In this document: positions 15,666 through 25,363 of the stretch, piece by piece
Position numbering within the stretch: position 1 is the first letter of the stretch
Layout of the letters: each line of letters starts with the position of its first letter
From: an uncultured Planococcus sp.
GTDB lineage: Bacteria; Bacillota; Bacilli; Bacillales_A; Planococcaceae
Direction: 5' to 3'
DNA: 64,000 bases
Assembly: GCA_947502505.1 (NCBI GenBank)
Contig: CANNAE010000003.1
Location: forward strand, 248,001-312,000
Made by a program: the position numbers and the translations under genes
Notes under the pieces: model-generated
The model's database searches: none
What the model saw: the letters and a program-made list of their open reading frames with translations, nothing else
Told to the model about the DNA's origin: nothing

Positions 15666-16376
15666 ATGAAGCGTATTCTGGTAGTGGAAGATGAGAAATT
15701 GATGTGTGACCTTATCCGTATTCATCTTGAAAATGAGTTCGATCTGGTGTTTGCCTACGATGGCGCTCAGGCGCTGCAGATAAAAAAAGACCAGTCTTTT
15801 GATTTATTGGTACTGGATATTATGATTCCCTTCATGGACGGATTTGAAGTTTGTAAAGAAATCAGGCGCAACTCCATTATGCCTATCCTTATGTTGACGG
15901 CACGGTCTGCTATTGAAGATCGGGTTAAGGGACTTCAGTTAGGGGCGGATGATTATTTAGTAAAGCCTTTCGATTTCGAAGAATTAAAAGCCCGCATCTA
16001 TGCCTTGTTAAGAAGAAGTGCTCAAGTTGAAAAAAATGTAGCCGATGATTCGATCATTGTGTTAAAAGGTAAAAAGTTAATCGTCAATAAACAGGATAAA
16101 CAAGTGGTTTTCTGTGGAAAGAAAATGGAACTTACGGCGAAAGAGCATGCCATCATTGAGTTACTCGCAGGATCGCCGAACAAAATCTTCACACGGGAAG
16201 AAATTCTCGATTTAGTATGGGATTATTCAGAAATACGGGATGTAAGGGCAATTGATTCGCACATCAAGAACATTCGGCTAAAATTTAGGAAGCTTCAGCC
16301 AAATCTAGCCGTCATTAAGACAGTCTGGGGTTTAGGCTATCAAGTCGATTTGAAAGAAACAGCAGATGAGGCGTAA
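15666..16376 (+). CDS. OmpR-family response regulator
   Basis: A 236-residue two-component response regulator. The receiver domain spans residues 1-115, with the acidic pair ED at 8-9, the phosphoacceptor Asp51 in LLVLDIMIP, the conserved threonine in LMLTARS and the lysine in VKPFD near 101. The C-terminal winged helix (about 135-230) has the ELTAKEHAIIELL and VWGLGYQVD landmarks of OmpR/PhoB proteins. The ATG follows GGAAAGGAGG by 7 bases. The gene overlaps the downstream kinase by 11 bp, so they are one operon. The target genes are unknown; the next gene downstream is asnB. Confidence 0.93.
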   Translation: MKRILVVEDEKLMCDLIRIHLENEFDLVFAYDGAQALQIKKDQSFDLLVLDIMIPFMDGFEVCKEIRRNSIMPILMLTARSAIEDRVKGLQLGADDYLVKPFDFEELKARIYALLRRSAQVEKNVADDSIIVLKGKKLIVNKQDKQVVFCGKKMELTAKEHAIIELLAGSPNKIFTREEILDLVWDYSEIRDVRAIDSHIKNIRLKFRKLQPNLAVIKTVWGLGYQVDLKETADEA

Positions 16377-17775
16377 AGGAATTGTAGTGAAGCTGGGTTT
16401 ACTGATCATGGTCCTATTCTTGAGCATACTGATTCCGTTTGCGTTCTTGATTGATCAGATATTCTTGAATATCTATTCCATCTACCTGAACGATAACGTC
16501 AGGTCTCTCGCCCAAAGCCTGGAAGTCGAATGGATAGAAAAAAATCAATCCCCTGAAGAAATTTATCACCATTTGGATCTTTTCTTCGAACACGAAGTGC
16601 TTTTTTTTAACGAGAACGGCCACATCACGCATGGCAATATTATGGAGTTCAATGAAGGAAACCATCTTCCAGATGAGTGGCTTGCACAGTTGCAAAACAG
16701 TGATACGGTAGAAGGCGAACGTTATAACTCAGATATCGAAGAAAATTTTTATTATTTTGTTGAACCCATTTTCGACGCCGAGTCATTTGAAGGCGGGGTC
16801 ATGATTTTTTCTTCCATTGATGAATTACACAATAAAATGCACAACGTAAGAGATTGGTTGTTTCGTACGATAGTTGTGACTATCTTGATCGCAATAGGTT
16901 ATACGTTTTTTATCGTTTGGTATTTATCCAGGCCCTTGGTTAAGATGGAGAAAGCGACACGCGAAATTGCAAAAGGTAATTTAACTACACGTGTAGAAGT
17001 GAACAGCCGAGATGAACTTGGCTCTTTGGGCAGTGCCATCAATGATTTAAGTGTGGAGCTGAATAATTACCGGAAAACCCGAAGTGAATTTTTAGCGAAT
17101 ATTTCTCACGAATTGAGAACCCCAACTTCCTATCTGATTGGCTATGCCAACCTTATTAAACAAGGGAAGTACGAAACACCTGATGAGCTGTACAGTTATG
17201 CATCGGTCATCGAGGGGGAAGCATCAAGACTTGCGAAATTGGTCCAGGAGTTATTCGCTTTATCAAAAATGGAAGAAGGGGAATATAAGCTTCAAATCCA
17301 AGAAGTGGATATGGAAGACTTCGTCCAAGCCTTGCATGCAAAGATGAAACTGAAAGCAGCCGAAAAAGGGCTGGCTGCAACTGTACAGTTGAATGGGAAC
17401 GACCGTGCATTCTTTACGGATGGCATGAAGCTCGAACAGATTTTGTTGAATCTACTGGAGAACGCAATCAATTATACAGAACAGGGATGGGTCAACCTGC
17501 AAGTCGAGATGAAGGAGGAACATATTGAATTCATTGTCGAAGATACTGGGGCAGGAATACCGGAAAGCGATCAGTCGTTAATATTCGACCGATTTTACCG
17601 AGTGGACAAATCTCGATCACGTGCGACCGGCGGGACTGGGCTTGGCCTGGCTATAGTCTCTGAACTGGCCAAACAAATTTCAGGAACCATTCAAATGGAG
17701 AGTGAAGAAAACCAAGGAACAAGGTTTATTGTGACGCTTCCATACAACATCGAAAATCAGGAGATGGAAAATTGA
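16366..17775 (+). CDS. HAMP-containing sensor histidine kinase
   Basis: A 469-residue membrane sensor kinase partnered with the preceding regulator. Topology is a helix at 9-31, an extracellular domain to about 160, a second helix (about 165-188), a HAMP domain (RPLVKMEKATREIAKGN) and a dimerisation/phosphoacceptor domain with His near residue 248 in SHELRTP. The ATPase domain follows, with the N box (LLENAINYTEQG), G1 (VEDTGAGIP), F box (IFDRFYRVD) and G2 (GGTGLGLAI). The extracellular sensor is short, acidic and of no recognised fold. The ATG overlaps the regulator gene by 11 bp, typical translational coupling. The signal is not deducible. Confidence 0.93.
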   Translation: MRRKGIVVKLGLLIMVLFLSILIPFAFLIDQIFLNIYSIYLNDNVRSLAQSLEVEWIEKNQSPEEIYHHLDLFFEHEVLFFNENGHITHGNIMEFNEGNHLPDEWLAQLQNSDTVEGERYNSDIEENFYYFVEPIFDAESFEGGVMIFSSIDELHNKMHNVRDWLFRTIVVTILIAIGYTFFIVWYLSRPLVKMEKATREIAKGNLTTRVEVNSRDELGSLGSAINDLSVELNNYRKTRSEFLANISHELRTPTSYLIGYANLIKQGKYETPDELYSYASVIEGEASRLAKLVQELFALSKMEEGEYKLQIQEVDMEDFVQALHAKMKLKAAEKGLAATVQLNGNDRAFFTDGMKLEQILLNLLENAINYTEQGWVNLQVEMKEEHIEFIVEDTGAGIPESDQSLIFDRFYRVDKSRSRATGGTGLGLAIVSELAKQISGTIQMESEENQGTRFIVTLPYNIENQEMEN

Positions 17776-17869
17776 GTTTTTGGTCATAAATACACAGTTA
17801 ATCTCCATATCTTCTCCATAATTCATTTCTATACTCATATGTAATGAACTGGAAATGGGGAGATGTAGG

Positions 17870-19768
17870 ATGTGTGGATTTATAGGGGTTATTCCCGGTT
17901 CTTCAGAAACCAATGACGAAACTGTGCTGAATGCCATGTTGGACCCGATTGTCCATCGTGGGCCGGATAACCAATCAGTGTACAGTGATGGTCAAGTTGG
18001 GCTAGGATTCGCCAGATTGAGCATATTGGATTTACGAAGTGCTGCCAATCAGCCATTGGAAGCTGAAGAGGTGGTCCTTGTATTTAACGGGGAAATTTAC
18101 AATTACCGTGAAATCCGGACAGAATTGATGGAACTGGGATTTGAATTTTCAACGACTTCCGATACTGAGGTGCTGTTGAAGGGATATCTGCATTTCGGGG
18201 AGAACATTATCGGGAAATTACGCGGTATGTTCGCGATTCTAATTTGGGATAAACCGAGCGGAAAGTTCATTGCCGCAAGGGACCCATTTGGGATTAAGCC
18301 TTTATATTACACAAAAACCTCCGATGGCTCATTCTTGTTCGCTTCTGAGATCAAATCGTTCATGGAGCATCCAGGATTTGTGAAAAAGCTGAACAAACGG
18401 GCGTTAAAACCCTATTTAACTTTCCAGTACTCGGTGATGGAAGAGACATTTTTTGAAGGCGTATACCGTGTGCAGCCAGGAACTTATCTCGTGATGGAAA
18501 AAGGTGAAGAGACCCGTACGGTCGCTTATTTCTCCCGTGAATTTAAGGAACAACGTAAAAGTTACGGGGAATACATCGAAGACATCCAGCAAGCTGTCGC
18601 CGAATCTGTCGACGCGCATAGAGTAAGCGATGTTCCGGTAGGATCTTTTTTATCAGGTGGGATCGACTCGAGCTACATCACCTCTTTGCTGAAGCCACAA
18701 AAATCCTTTACCGTGGGATTTGAGGATTATGAAGATATGTTTGATGAGACCAAACTGGCTGTGGATTTAGCAGGACAGCTGGGAGTCGAAATCGAACAGC
18801 GATATGTAAGTGCGCAGGAAAGTTTTGACGTCTTTCCCCAAATCCAATGGCATATGGACGAGCCGCATTCCGATCCGTCGATTATTCCATTGTACTTTTT
18901 GAATGAAATGGCCAGCAAAGACGTGACCGTTATTTTATCTGGTGAAGGGGCGGATGAATTATTCGGGGGATACGAATGGTATCAGCCTTCTAAAAAGCTG
19001 AATTCGTACCGGCGATTGCCGAAAGCTGTCCAACATACGCTTGCACAAGTATCGAATGCCTTGCCGCAATCAAACCCGTATCGAAAGTTTTTCCAAAAAG
19101 CCATCCAGCCGATTGAAGAGCGTTTCATTGGCCATGCGCTTGTGTGGAGTGAGAAAGATGCGCTTGGAATTTTGAAAACCGACTATCAAGCTGGCCCTTC
19201 TGTACAGGAAGTGGTGGACCCGCAGTATTCGAAAATGAATTATTACAATGAAACGGATAAAATGCAGGCGCTTGATTTGGAGTTGTGGTTGCCTCGAGCT
19301 ATCCTTCTGAAAGCAGATAAGATGAGTATGGCCCATTCGATTGAGTTGCGTGTGCCGTTCTTGGACAAGAAGGTATTTGAAACGGCAAGGCAATTGCCGG
19401 AAAGCATGCGGGTCGATTATGGCAAGTCGAAAGTTGCTTTGCGGGAAGCAGCCCTGAAAAATCTTCCGGAAGATTGGGCTAAGCGAAAAAAATTAGGGTT
19501 TCCGGTACCGATCCGCCATTGGATGAGAGAAGAAAAGTTCTATAAAATGATTCACTCGACTTTCCAGCAAGGGTATGTTCAAGAGTTTTTCGATCAGGAG
19601 AAACTGTTGGAGTACCTCGAACGGCATTATAACAATGGGGAAAATTATGCGCGGTATATTTGGACAATCTACAGTTTCTGCATTTGGTACGAGCAGTATT
19701 TCTTGGACGAATCAAATAGACAGGAAGCCAAGAACCAAAATAAGCACCCAGTCTTGCAAGGACAGTAA
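17870..19768 (+). CDS. asnB: Asparagine synthetase, glutamine-hydrolysing
   Basis: AsnB-type enzyme making asparagine from aspartate, ATP and glutamine. The start at ATG 17870 is fixed by catalytic Cys2 (MCGFIGV), which must be N-terminal after Met removal; in-frame upstream codons would bury it. The glutaminase domain covers about residues 1-205 (HRGPDNQS, FNGEIYNYREIR, RDPFGIKPLYY). The synthetase domain begins near 235 with the PP-loop SFLSGGIDSSYI and includes SGEGADELFGGY. At 632 residues the length fits the long Bacillus AsnB/AsnO class. It follows the two-component operon by 94 bp. Single-gene transcription is likely, ending at the hairpin at 19834. Confidence 0.95.
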   Translation: MCGFIGVIPGSSETNDETVLNAMLDPIVHRGPDNQSVYSDGQVGLGFARLSILDLRSAANQPLEAEEVVLVFNGEIYNYREIRTELMELGFEFSTTSDTEVLLKGYLHFGENIIGKLRGMFAILIWDKPSGKFIAARDPFGIKPLYYTKTSDGSFLFASEIKSFMEHPGFVKKLNKRALKPYLTFQYSVMEETFFEGVYRVQPGTYLVMEKGEETRTVAYFSREFKEQRKSYGEYIEDIQQAVAESVDAHRVSDVPVGSFLSGGIDSSYITSLLKPQKSFTVGFEDYEDMFDETKLAVDLAGQLGVEIEQRYVSAQESFDVFPQIQWHMDEPHSDPSIIPLYFLNEMASKDVTVILSGEGADELFGGYEWYQPSKKLNSYRRLPKAVQHTLAQVSNALPQSNPYRKFFQKAIQPIEERFIGHALVWSEKDALGILKTDYQAGPSVQEVVDPQYSKMNYYNETDKMQALDLELWLPRAILLKADKMSMAHSIELRVPFLDKKVFETARQLPESMRVDYGKSKVALREAALKNLPEDWAKRKKLGFPVPIRHWMREEKFYKMIHSTFQQGYVQEFFDQEKLLEYLERHYNNGENYARYIWTIYSFCIWYEQYFLDESNRQEAKNQNKHPVLQGQ

Positions 19769-19833
19769 ATGAAACTTCAAATGTGCAGGAAACAACTTTC
19801 ATTGGTCTTCCAATCAAAATTAGTTTGGACATC

Positions 19834-19868
19834 AAAAAACACCACGATTCATTATCGCGGTGTTTTTG
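19834..19868. terminator. Intrinsic terminator after asnB
   Basis: AAAACACCACG pairs with CGCGGTGTTTT (one mismatch), with A-rich and T-rich flanks. It also lies at the 3' end of the minus-strand pseudogene. Confidence 0.75.
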
Positions 19869-20310
19869 TTATTTTAGCATCGTTTCTAAAGTTTTCAGGT
19901 TCTTTTGCATCAAAGTGAAGTAAGTTTTGTTATTGTCTTCATTTTCCGGAATGAGAACGCTTAGGTTATGAAGCTCCACAGCTCCGACTTCATTCTGAAC
20001 CACTTCAGGCAGCTTGGAAGACACGTTTTACTCAAACGCAATGTGTTCGATGTTCTTCTCTTTTGCCAAGTCCACGATGGCCGTCAAATCTTTCTGCGAA
20101 TGCTCATCTTGGCTATTCAACCCGGCAACCGGAACGTGTTCAAATCCGTATGTGTCCGTTATATAGCCAAAAGCATCATAGGAAACGAAAAATGTCATGT
20201 TTTCTGTGTTGCTGCCTAGTGCTTGATCGGATTAAGCCACTTGCTGCAGCTCGATAATCAGTTCCTCGTAATTTTCTTCATACGTCTCGGGACCTTCTGC
20301 ATCAGCTTAC
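19869..20310 (-). pseudogene. Decayed zinc/manganese ABC transporter binding lipoprotein (ZnuA/AdcA-like), C-terminal half
   Basis: On the minus strand one frame reads YEENYEELI, FFVSYDAFGYITDTYGFEHV, AGLNSQDEHSQKDLTAIVD, AKEKNIEHIAFE and VGAVELHNL. This is the order of the C-terminal lobe of ZnuA/AdcA cluster A-I binding proteins. It is interrupted by stop codons at 20232-20234 (TAA) and 20028-20030 (TAA, where GAA is expected). The N-terminal half with the signal peptide and first metal-binding histidines is missing beyond about 20310, where the frame meets another stop. No permease or ATPase genes adjoin. It is a degraded remnant of a metal-uptake locus. Confidence 0.8.
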
Positions 20311-20410
20311 ACAAATAAATCTTTACAACGCGGTATAAAGGTAACTGGCAGTCATTCTAGTCGAGGCCGAATACAGACTGAGAGGAATATAAACCAAAGT
20401 TTATTCTTCT

Positions 20411-20938
20411 TTATAGTAAAAGAGTTAGTGATTGAAGAGGCAAATATTTCGCTGAAACAAACCGCTGAATTGGCCCAGGCCAATGATCGCGTTTGATTTC
20501 CACGTACTCGTTATTTGTATATTCAGATATGGTTTTTCGCCAAAACTTCTGTGCGGGCAGATTAGTCTCAAGCTCAGCTACTTCCCAGACTCCTTGAAAC
20601 AAGTCAAATATATGAAATGCGGCTTGCTTGCCGATGCCTTCCTTCCGATATTTTTTCATGATGAAAAATTCGCATATCTTTAAGTAGGAAGAACAACTTG
20701 AATCCTCAGATGCTATCTCGCGTACTAATGCAAATCCCGCAAGGTTTCCATCCACTTCGATGAGGAACGGTAAATGCGTAGGAATTGTCCAATAGTAATC
20801 CAAGTACTTGTAGCCATACAAACCGTTTTCATTCACATCTGCGGATTCGAACTCGGAGAAATCGTATTGATACAGTTCCATCAAGTTTTGCAATACATGT
20901 TTTTGTATGATAGTCGGCTGAAAGATTTCAAGTTTCAT
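20411..20938 (-). CDS. GNAT-family N-acetyltransferase
   Basis: A 175-residue GCN5-related acetyltransferase. The acetyl-CoA binding motif A is in FFIMKKYRKEGIGKQAAFHI near residues 92-111, matching the Q/RxxGxG/A pattern, preceded by the beta strand LPFLIEVDGNLAGFALV. The C-terminal motif B is weak. The ATG has a GGAGGAAGG site upstream on the minus strand. The substrate is unknown; such proteins acetylate small molecules, antibiotics or protein termini. The gene stands alone between the metal-transporter remnant and the APC permease. AT-rich composition starts about here. Confidence 0.8.
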   Translation of the reverse strand: MKLEIFQPTIIQKHVLQNLMELYQYDFSEFESADVNENGLYGYKYLDYYWTIPTHLPFLIEVDGNLAGFALVREIASEDSSCSSYLKICEFFIMKKYRKEGIGKQAAFHIFDLFQGVWEVAELETNLPAQKFWRKTISEYTNNEYVEIKRDHWPGPIQRFVSAKYLPLQSLTLLL

Positions 20939-21353
20939 GGTCCTTCCTCCATTCTGGCGATTTATTTATCTACTATAAATCTGAAATGTGTAAAAAGAAT
21001 GGAGAAATGATTCTGAAGAATAATACAATAGAAAAATTAAGAGTGGACTCTATAAAATTCGAAGTGGTGTAGAGATTGATGGGCTAAATTATGGTTGAGA
21101 GTAACGTTAGCATATTAGGGGATTATCGGTAGAAAACCTTCACTTGGAGCTTTTCTTTTTTGTAAATGACTTCTTTAGTAAAGATTTAAACCTTAACTAT
21201 TGTATCTCGCCGAGTATTAAAATATGCAGTTTGTGTGGAATTCTTAACTTTCTGTTTAGCGGAACAGGGTCTAGGGAAAAATCAAGTACTTGTTATCGAT
21301 TTGATACTTAACATAAGTTAGCAATGTTTCTATACAGAATGGAGGAGTTGAGG
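20939..21353. other. AT-rich intergenic stretch
   Basis: No gene, terminator or clear promoter recognised. Only the ribosome binding site of the downstream permease (GGAGGAG near 21341) is identifiable. Confidence 0.4.
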
Positions 21354-22646
21354 ATGGCAGATTATAAAAAGAATAGTATCTCCTTAATCGGTGCTGTAGG
21401 ATTAGGAACCGGGGTGATGATTAGTGCAGGAATCTTTGCCTTACTAGGACAAGTCGCGCAACTTGCAGGATCATGGTTTCCTCTGATGTTTATAGTAGGG
21501 GGGCTTGTTACAGCTTTTAGTGCCTATTCTTATATAAAGCTAAGTAATGAATTTCCATCAGCCGGTGGAATTGGAATGTTTTTAGTTCAAGCTTACGGTA
21601 AAGGGACAATTACAGCTGCAGCTGCTTTGTTAATGGCCATTTCAATGGTCATTAATCAAAGTCTGGTTGCCAGAACATTTGGTACCTACACTCTACAACT
21701 TTTTGATATCAATCAATCAAGTTATCTTGTTCCGTTATTAGGAGTGGGGTTACTGACTTTTGCATTCTTGGTAAATATTTCTGGAAATAGCTTCATACAG
21801 TCGTTTACATCTATAGCTTCACTACTCAAGATTGCAGGATTAGCTGTTTTTGGGATAGGTGGATTAAGCGTAGCGGGATTTTCGTTTTCATCTGTAGAAA
21901 GTGGGGGAGATTCAGCAGACCCCACCATAGCAAGCTATATTGCTGCGGTAGCATTGACAATTTTAGCGTTTAAAGGGTTTACTACGATTACCAATAGTGG
22001 TTCTGAAATAACAAAACCGAAGAAAAACGTTGGCAGAGCCATTATGATTTCGATTTCAATTAGTTTGCTTGTGTATTTATTAATTGCATGGTCAGTTTCA
22101 AGTAATTTACCATTGGACCAGATCATTAAAACAAAAGATTATGCACTTGCTGAAGCAGCAAGACCTGCGTTTGGTGATTACGGTCTTTGGTTTACTGTCG
22201 GAATTGCCATCATCGCAACCATTTCCGGAATAATTGCAAGTGTCTTTGCCGTATCACGAATGTTAGCGATGTTAACAGATATGAAACTGATTCCTCATAA
22301 ACACTTCGGTATGCCTGGTGATATACAAAAACATACCTTGGTTTATACAATCGTATTAGCTATGTTTCTAACCATCTTTTTTGATCTGAGTAGAATTGCT
22401 TCAATGGGTGCTATTTTATATTTGGTAATGGACATGATCATTCATTGGGGAGTGTTCAAGCATTTGAGAGAAAAAGTGGGAGCCAATTCAGTGATCGTAT
22501 TGACCGCTTTGACACTAGATGCCATCATACTCGCTGCATTCATTTGGATTAAAATGAATTCCGACTTATTTGTGGTCGGTGTCTCCTTTATATTCATCCT
22601 GCTAATCTTTGCAGGAGAGCGTTTCTTTTTAAAACGTACAGCATAA
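21354..22646 (+). CDS. APC-family amino acid/polyamine permease
   Basis: A 430-residue permease with about twelve hydrophobic segments. The first-helix signature ISLIGAVGLGTGVMISAGIF near residues 8-27 is the amino-acid-polyamine-organocation (APC) substrate-binding region, and FKGFTTITNSGSEITKPKKN near 212-231 is the matching helix-6 region. ATG 21354 is chosen because GGAGGAG lies at proper distance; an in-frame ATG at 21324 has none. The gene converges on the multicopper oxidase across a shared terminator and is AT-rich like the copper genes, so it may belong to the same acquired segment. The substrate is unknown. Confidence 0.85.
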   Translation: MADYKKNSISLIGAVGLGTGVMISAGIFALLGQVAQLAGSWFPLMFIVGGLVTAFSAYSYIKLSNEFPSAGGIGMFLVQAYGKGTITAAAALLMAISMVINQSLVARTFGTYTLQLFDINQSSYLVPLLGVGLLTFAFLVNISGNSFIQSFTSIASLLKIAGLAVFGIGGLSVAGFSFSSVESGGDSADPTIASYIAAVALTILAFKGFTTITNSGSEITKPKKNVGRAIMISISISLLVYLLIAWSVSSNLPLDQIIKTKDYALAEAARPAFGDYGLWFTVGIAIIATISGIIASVFAVSRMLAMLTDMKLIPHKHFGMPGDIQKHTLVYTIVLAMFLTIFFDLSRIASMGAILYLVMDMIIHWGVFKHLREKVGANSVIVLTALTLDAIILAAFIWIKMNSDLFVVGVSFIFILLIFAGERFFLKRTA

Positions 22647-22680
22647 ACGATTTCAAAATGTTTTAAAATCGAGTTGAAAG

Positions 22681-22720
22681 ACACCCGCAAGAAGTTCCCT
22701 AGGAACTTCTTGCGGGTGTC
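22681..22720. terminator. Bidirectional intrinsic terminator
   Basis: Near-perfect palindrome: ACACCCGCAAGAAGTTCC pairs with GGAACTTCTTGCGGGTGT around CTA. It separates the convergent permease and multicopper oxidase genes. Confidence 0.9.
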
Positions 22721-22727
22721 TTATTCT

Positions 22728-24230
22728 TCAATAGATTTCAATTTGTCCCATCATGCCACTATCTTCATGCTCTAAGATGTGACAGTGAAAAACATATACA
22801 CCTTTCTCTGGAAACGTCACGAGCAATTTCACTTTTTCACCTGGATTAACTAATACACTATCTTTCAAGCCTTGTTCGCTAGGGTCTACTTCCTTGCCGT
22901 CACGAGAAATCACTTTAAATTGCGTCCCATGAATGTGAAACGGATGAATCATACCACCCATCATATCCTTCTTATTGTACACTTCCCATACTTCAGTAAC
23001 GCCTTGTTCTTGGCGTAAGTCAATGCGATCGGCATCAAATTTTTTGCCGTTAATCGTTACCATATCCATCATGCCAAACAATTCAATGTTTTTTTCAATA
23101 GGCATTTCTTTTTCTTCCGGCGTTAAGAATGGCTCCTCTGTCGTCCACTTTTCCGTTGGATTTGCAGTAGCATCTTCAAGTTTCACATCAAATGGCAATA
23201 ATTCAACGCCTTCATCGTTTATGATAGCGAGTGATTCTTCGGCTGTTAGTTTTGAAAAATCTATCAAAATTTCTGCGCGCTCTGATGCCGCTAATGTTAA
23301 TTCTTGTATTTCTACAGGTTCATCGAGCAAACTTCCATCAGAAGCAATTTGAGTAAAGCTAGCGTCATTGCTTAAACTAAATGTGTAGTTTCGTGCATTC
23401 GATCCATTTAATACACGGAAACGCATAATTGGTTTTGTAATCGTTAATTTAGGATTGATTGTGCCATTCACGATAGAAACGTCTCCTAATGTGCCATCTT
23501 CATCCATAAGTTGGTTGTAATTCAACTGTTTGTCTTCACTAAAAAGGCGATCTTGGAAAATCAAGGGAATATCGTTAACTCCATAATCGTTAGGTATAGC
23601 TAGTTCTTCCTTATCGGAGCTATCGATAAGCAACATACCAGATAAGCCTCTATATACTTGCTCAGCGGTCATTTCATGAACGTGTGGATGATACCATAAA
23701 GTTGCCGCTGGTTGATCTGCTTCGAGCGTTATAATCCGACTTTCTCCAGGTTGGATTTCATCAAGAGGTCCTCCATCTATCTCACCAGCAACTTCAAGTC
23801 CGTGCCAATGAAATGTAGTAGGTTCGTTTAAGTCATTTGTAATTTTAACCTCCACTTTTTCGCCTTCTTCTATTGTGAGAGTGGGGCCTAGTAAGTCGCC
23901 ATTATATCCGTAAGTTTCCGTTGATATTCCTTTGTAAAACTCGGTAGTTCCTTGTTGGGCAACGACTTCATAATCATAATTTTGACCCTGCTGCTTTTCA
24001 AGCAATGGAGGTATAGTTAATTCATTGGAACCCTCAGAAGAGGCAAGGGAAGGTACATTCCCATGATCCATCATTGAACCCATTCCCCCTTGATTCATCC
24101 CTCCCATACTTTGGTCAGAATCTTCTCCGTTCATCATATTTGAATCCATTCCACCACGATTACCAGAACAAGCAGATAGAATTAGTAACAAAAAAACCAT
24201 GAGCCCGATCAACTTAAGAAATGCACGCAT
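22728..24230 (-). CDS. mco: Multicopper oxidase lipoprotein, copper tolerance
   Basis: A 500-residue surface lipoprotein (lipobox LSAC near residue 21) with three cupredoxin domains. All copper-binding motifs are intact: HWHG near 142, HPHVH near 182, HPFHIHG near 430 and HCHILEHEDSGMM near 485, the last including the type 1 Cys and axial Met. A Met/Gly/Asp-rich stretch (residues 27-57) precedes the first domain and could bind Cu(I). Such enzymes oxidise Cu(I) to less toxic Cu(II) outside the cell, or act as laccases. It is divergent from the propeller lipoprotein and CopB ATPase genes, as in mobile mco/copB copper loci of staphylococci. No CsoR or CopY box was found. Confidence 0.93.
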   Translation of the reverse strand: MRAFLKLIGLMVFLLLILSACSGNRGGMDSNMMNGEDSDQSMGGMNQGGMGSMMDHGNVPSLASSEGSNELTIPPLLEKQQGQNYDYEVVAQQGTTEFYKGISTETYGYNGDLLGPTLTIEEGEKVEVKITNDLNEPTTFHWHGLEVAGEIDGGPLDEIQPGESRIITLEADQPAATLWYHPHVHEMTAEQVYRGLSGMLLIDSSDKEELAIPNDYGVNDIPLIFQDRLFSEDKQLNYNQLMDEDGTLGDVSIVNGTINPKLTITKPIMRFRVLNGSNARNYTFSLSNDASFTQIASDGSLLDEPVEIQELTLAASERAEILIDFSKLTAEESLAIINDEGVELLPFDVKLEDATANPTEKWTTEEPFLTPEEKEMPIEKNIELFGMMDMVTINGKKFDADRIDLRQEQGVTEVWEVYNKKDMMGGMIHPFHIHGTQFKVISRDGKEVDPSEQGLKDSVLVNPGEKVKLLVTFPEKGVYVFHCHILEHEDSGMMGQIEIY

Positions 24231-24407
24231 TGTTTACCCTTCTTTCGTATTTATTATATTGCTACTGTAAACCTAATATGTGAATATCTTGTGCAGAAAT
24301 AGTGACACAGTTATGGATAAAAGTTGAAAAATTTATCTGCACAGAAAATCAAAACTATTCTTTTATACTTATTCTAGAATCGAATGATAGAAAGTAGGAA
24401 TACAGCA

Positions 24408-25313
24408 ATGTTGAAAAATTTAGGATCAATAATTATCATGAGTGCGGTAATTTTGTCGGGATGTAATGAAGAGAAAGAACCAACAAAAGAAATTCCATAC
24501 AGTGGTGAACTCAATCATGTCCATGGAATAGGCTATGCTGGAAATAATGATGGATTGTATTTTGCGAGTCATACGGGTTTGAAAATTCACCGCGAAGGAA
24601 GTTGGTATACTATTTCGGATAATTTTTTCGATTACATGGGGTTCAGTCCTACAGACGAAGGGTTTTATACATCTGGACATCCGAGTGCCGATTCAGATAT
24701 GCCAAATCCACTTGGGATTCAAAAGAGTACAGATAGTGGGAAATCTTTGGAGCATATTGCTTTTGAAGGAGAAACAGATTTTCATGCATTGGGCGTAGGA
24801 TATGAGAGCCACGATATCTTCCTGCTAAATCCAGAAGTGAACTCTGAATTAGCAGTTGGGTTTTATAAACGTAAGAGTACGCAAGATCAATGGGAGTCTG
24901 TAAATGCAGCAGGATTAGAAGGAGAACTTTCAGCGATTGCTTTGCATCCTAGCAACTCCAATTTAGTCGCAGCAGCAACGTCTACGGGGGTATATGTCTC
25001 TAAAGACGGTGGAGAACAATTCGAACGAATTACAGAGGAAGCAGTTCGAGGTACAGCAGTTTTCTTTAATGAAACTGAATTGTATTACGCGAGCTACGAA
25101 GAAAATGCAATGTTGACCAAATATACAACAACAACTAACCAGGAAGAACAAGTCAGTTTGCCAAATTTGAAGAAAGATGCGGTAGCTTTTATTGCTCAAA
25201 ACCCTGCTAATGAGGAAGAATTGGGATTGTATACACTGCAAGGAAAAGCTTTTTTAACACAAGACAATGGAGGTACGTGGTCGTCTTTACTCCAGCAAGG
25301 CAAGGTAGATTAA
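24408..25313 (+). CDS. Beta-propeller lipoprotein, F510_1955 / BNR-repeat family
   Basis: A 301-residue lipoprotein (signal peptide to LSGC near residue 18) made of beta-propeller-like repeats with sialidase-type Asp-box motifs (STDSGKSLEH, SKDGGEQFER, TQDNGGTWSS). The segment LNHVHGIGYAGNNDGLYFASHTGL near residues 30-53 is characteristic of the F510_1955 family often found beside copper and metal resistance genes. ATG 24408 is chosen over 24384 for its AAAGTAGGA site. It lies 50 bp before copB, in the same transcription unit. It probably binds metal or assists the oxidase at the surface; no glycosidase catalytic residues are evident. Confidence 0.75.
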   Translation: MLKNLGSIIIMSAVILSGCNEEKEPTKEIPYSGELNHVHGIGYAGNNDGLYFASHTGLKIHREGSWYTISDNFFDYMGFSPTDEGFYTSGHPSADSDMPNPLGIQKSTDSGKSLEHIAFEGETDFHALGVGYESHDIFLLNPEVNSELAVGFYKRKSTQDQWESVNAAGLEGELSAIALHPSNSNLVAAATSTGVYVSKDGGEQFERITEEAVRGTAVFFNETELYYASYEENAMLTKYTTTTNQEEQVSLPNLKKDAVAFIAQNPANEEELGLYTLQGKAFLTQDNGGTWSSLLQQGKVD

Positions 25314-25363
25314 CCAAACACCGGTTATAGCTGAGGATAAGTCAATTAAAAGGAGTGATTAAG

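Noticed and set aside
24231..24407. CsoR or CopY operator in the divergent copper promoter region
   Set aside because: Looked for TACAnnTGTA and for GC-flanked CsoR palindromes between mco and the propeller gene; none was convincing.
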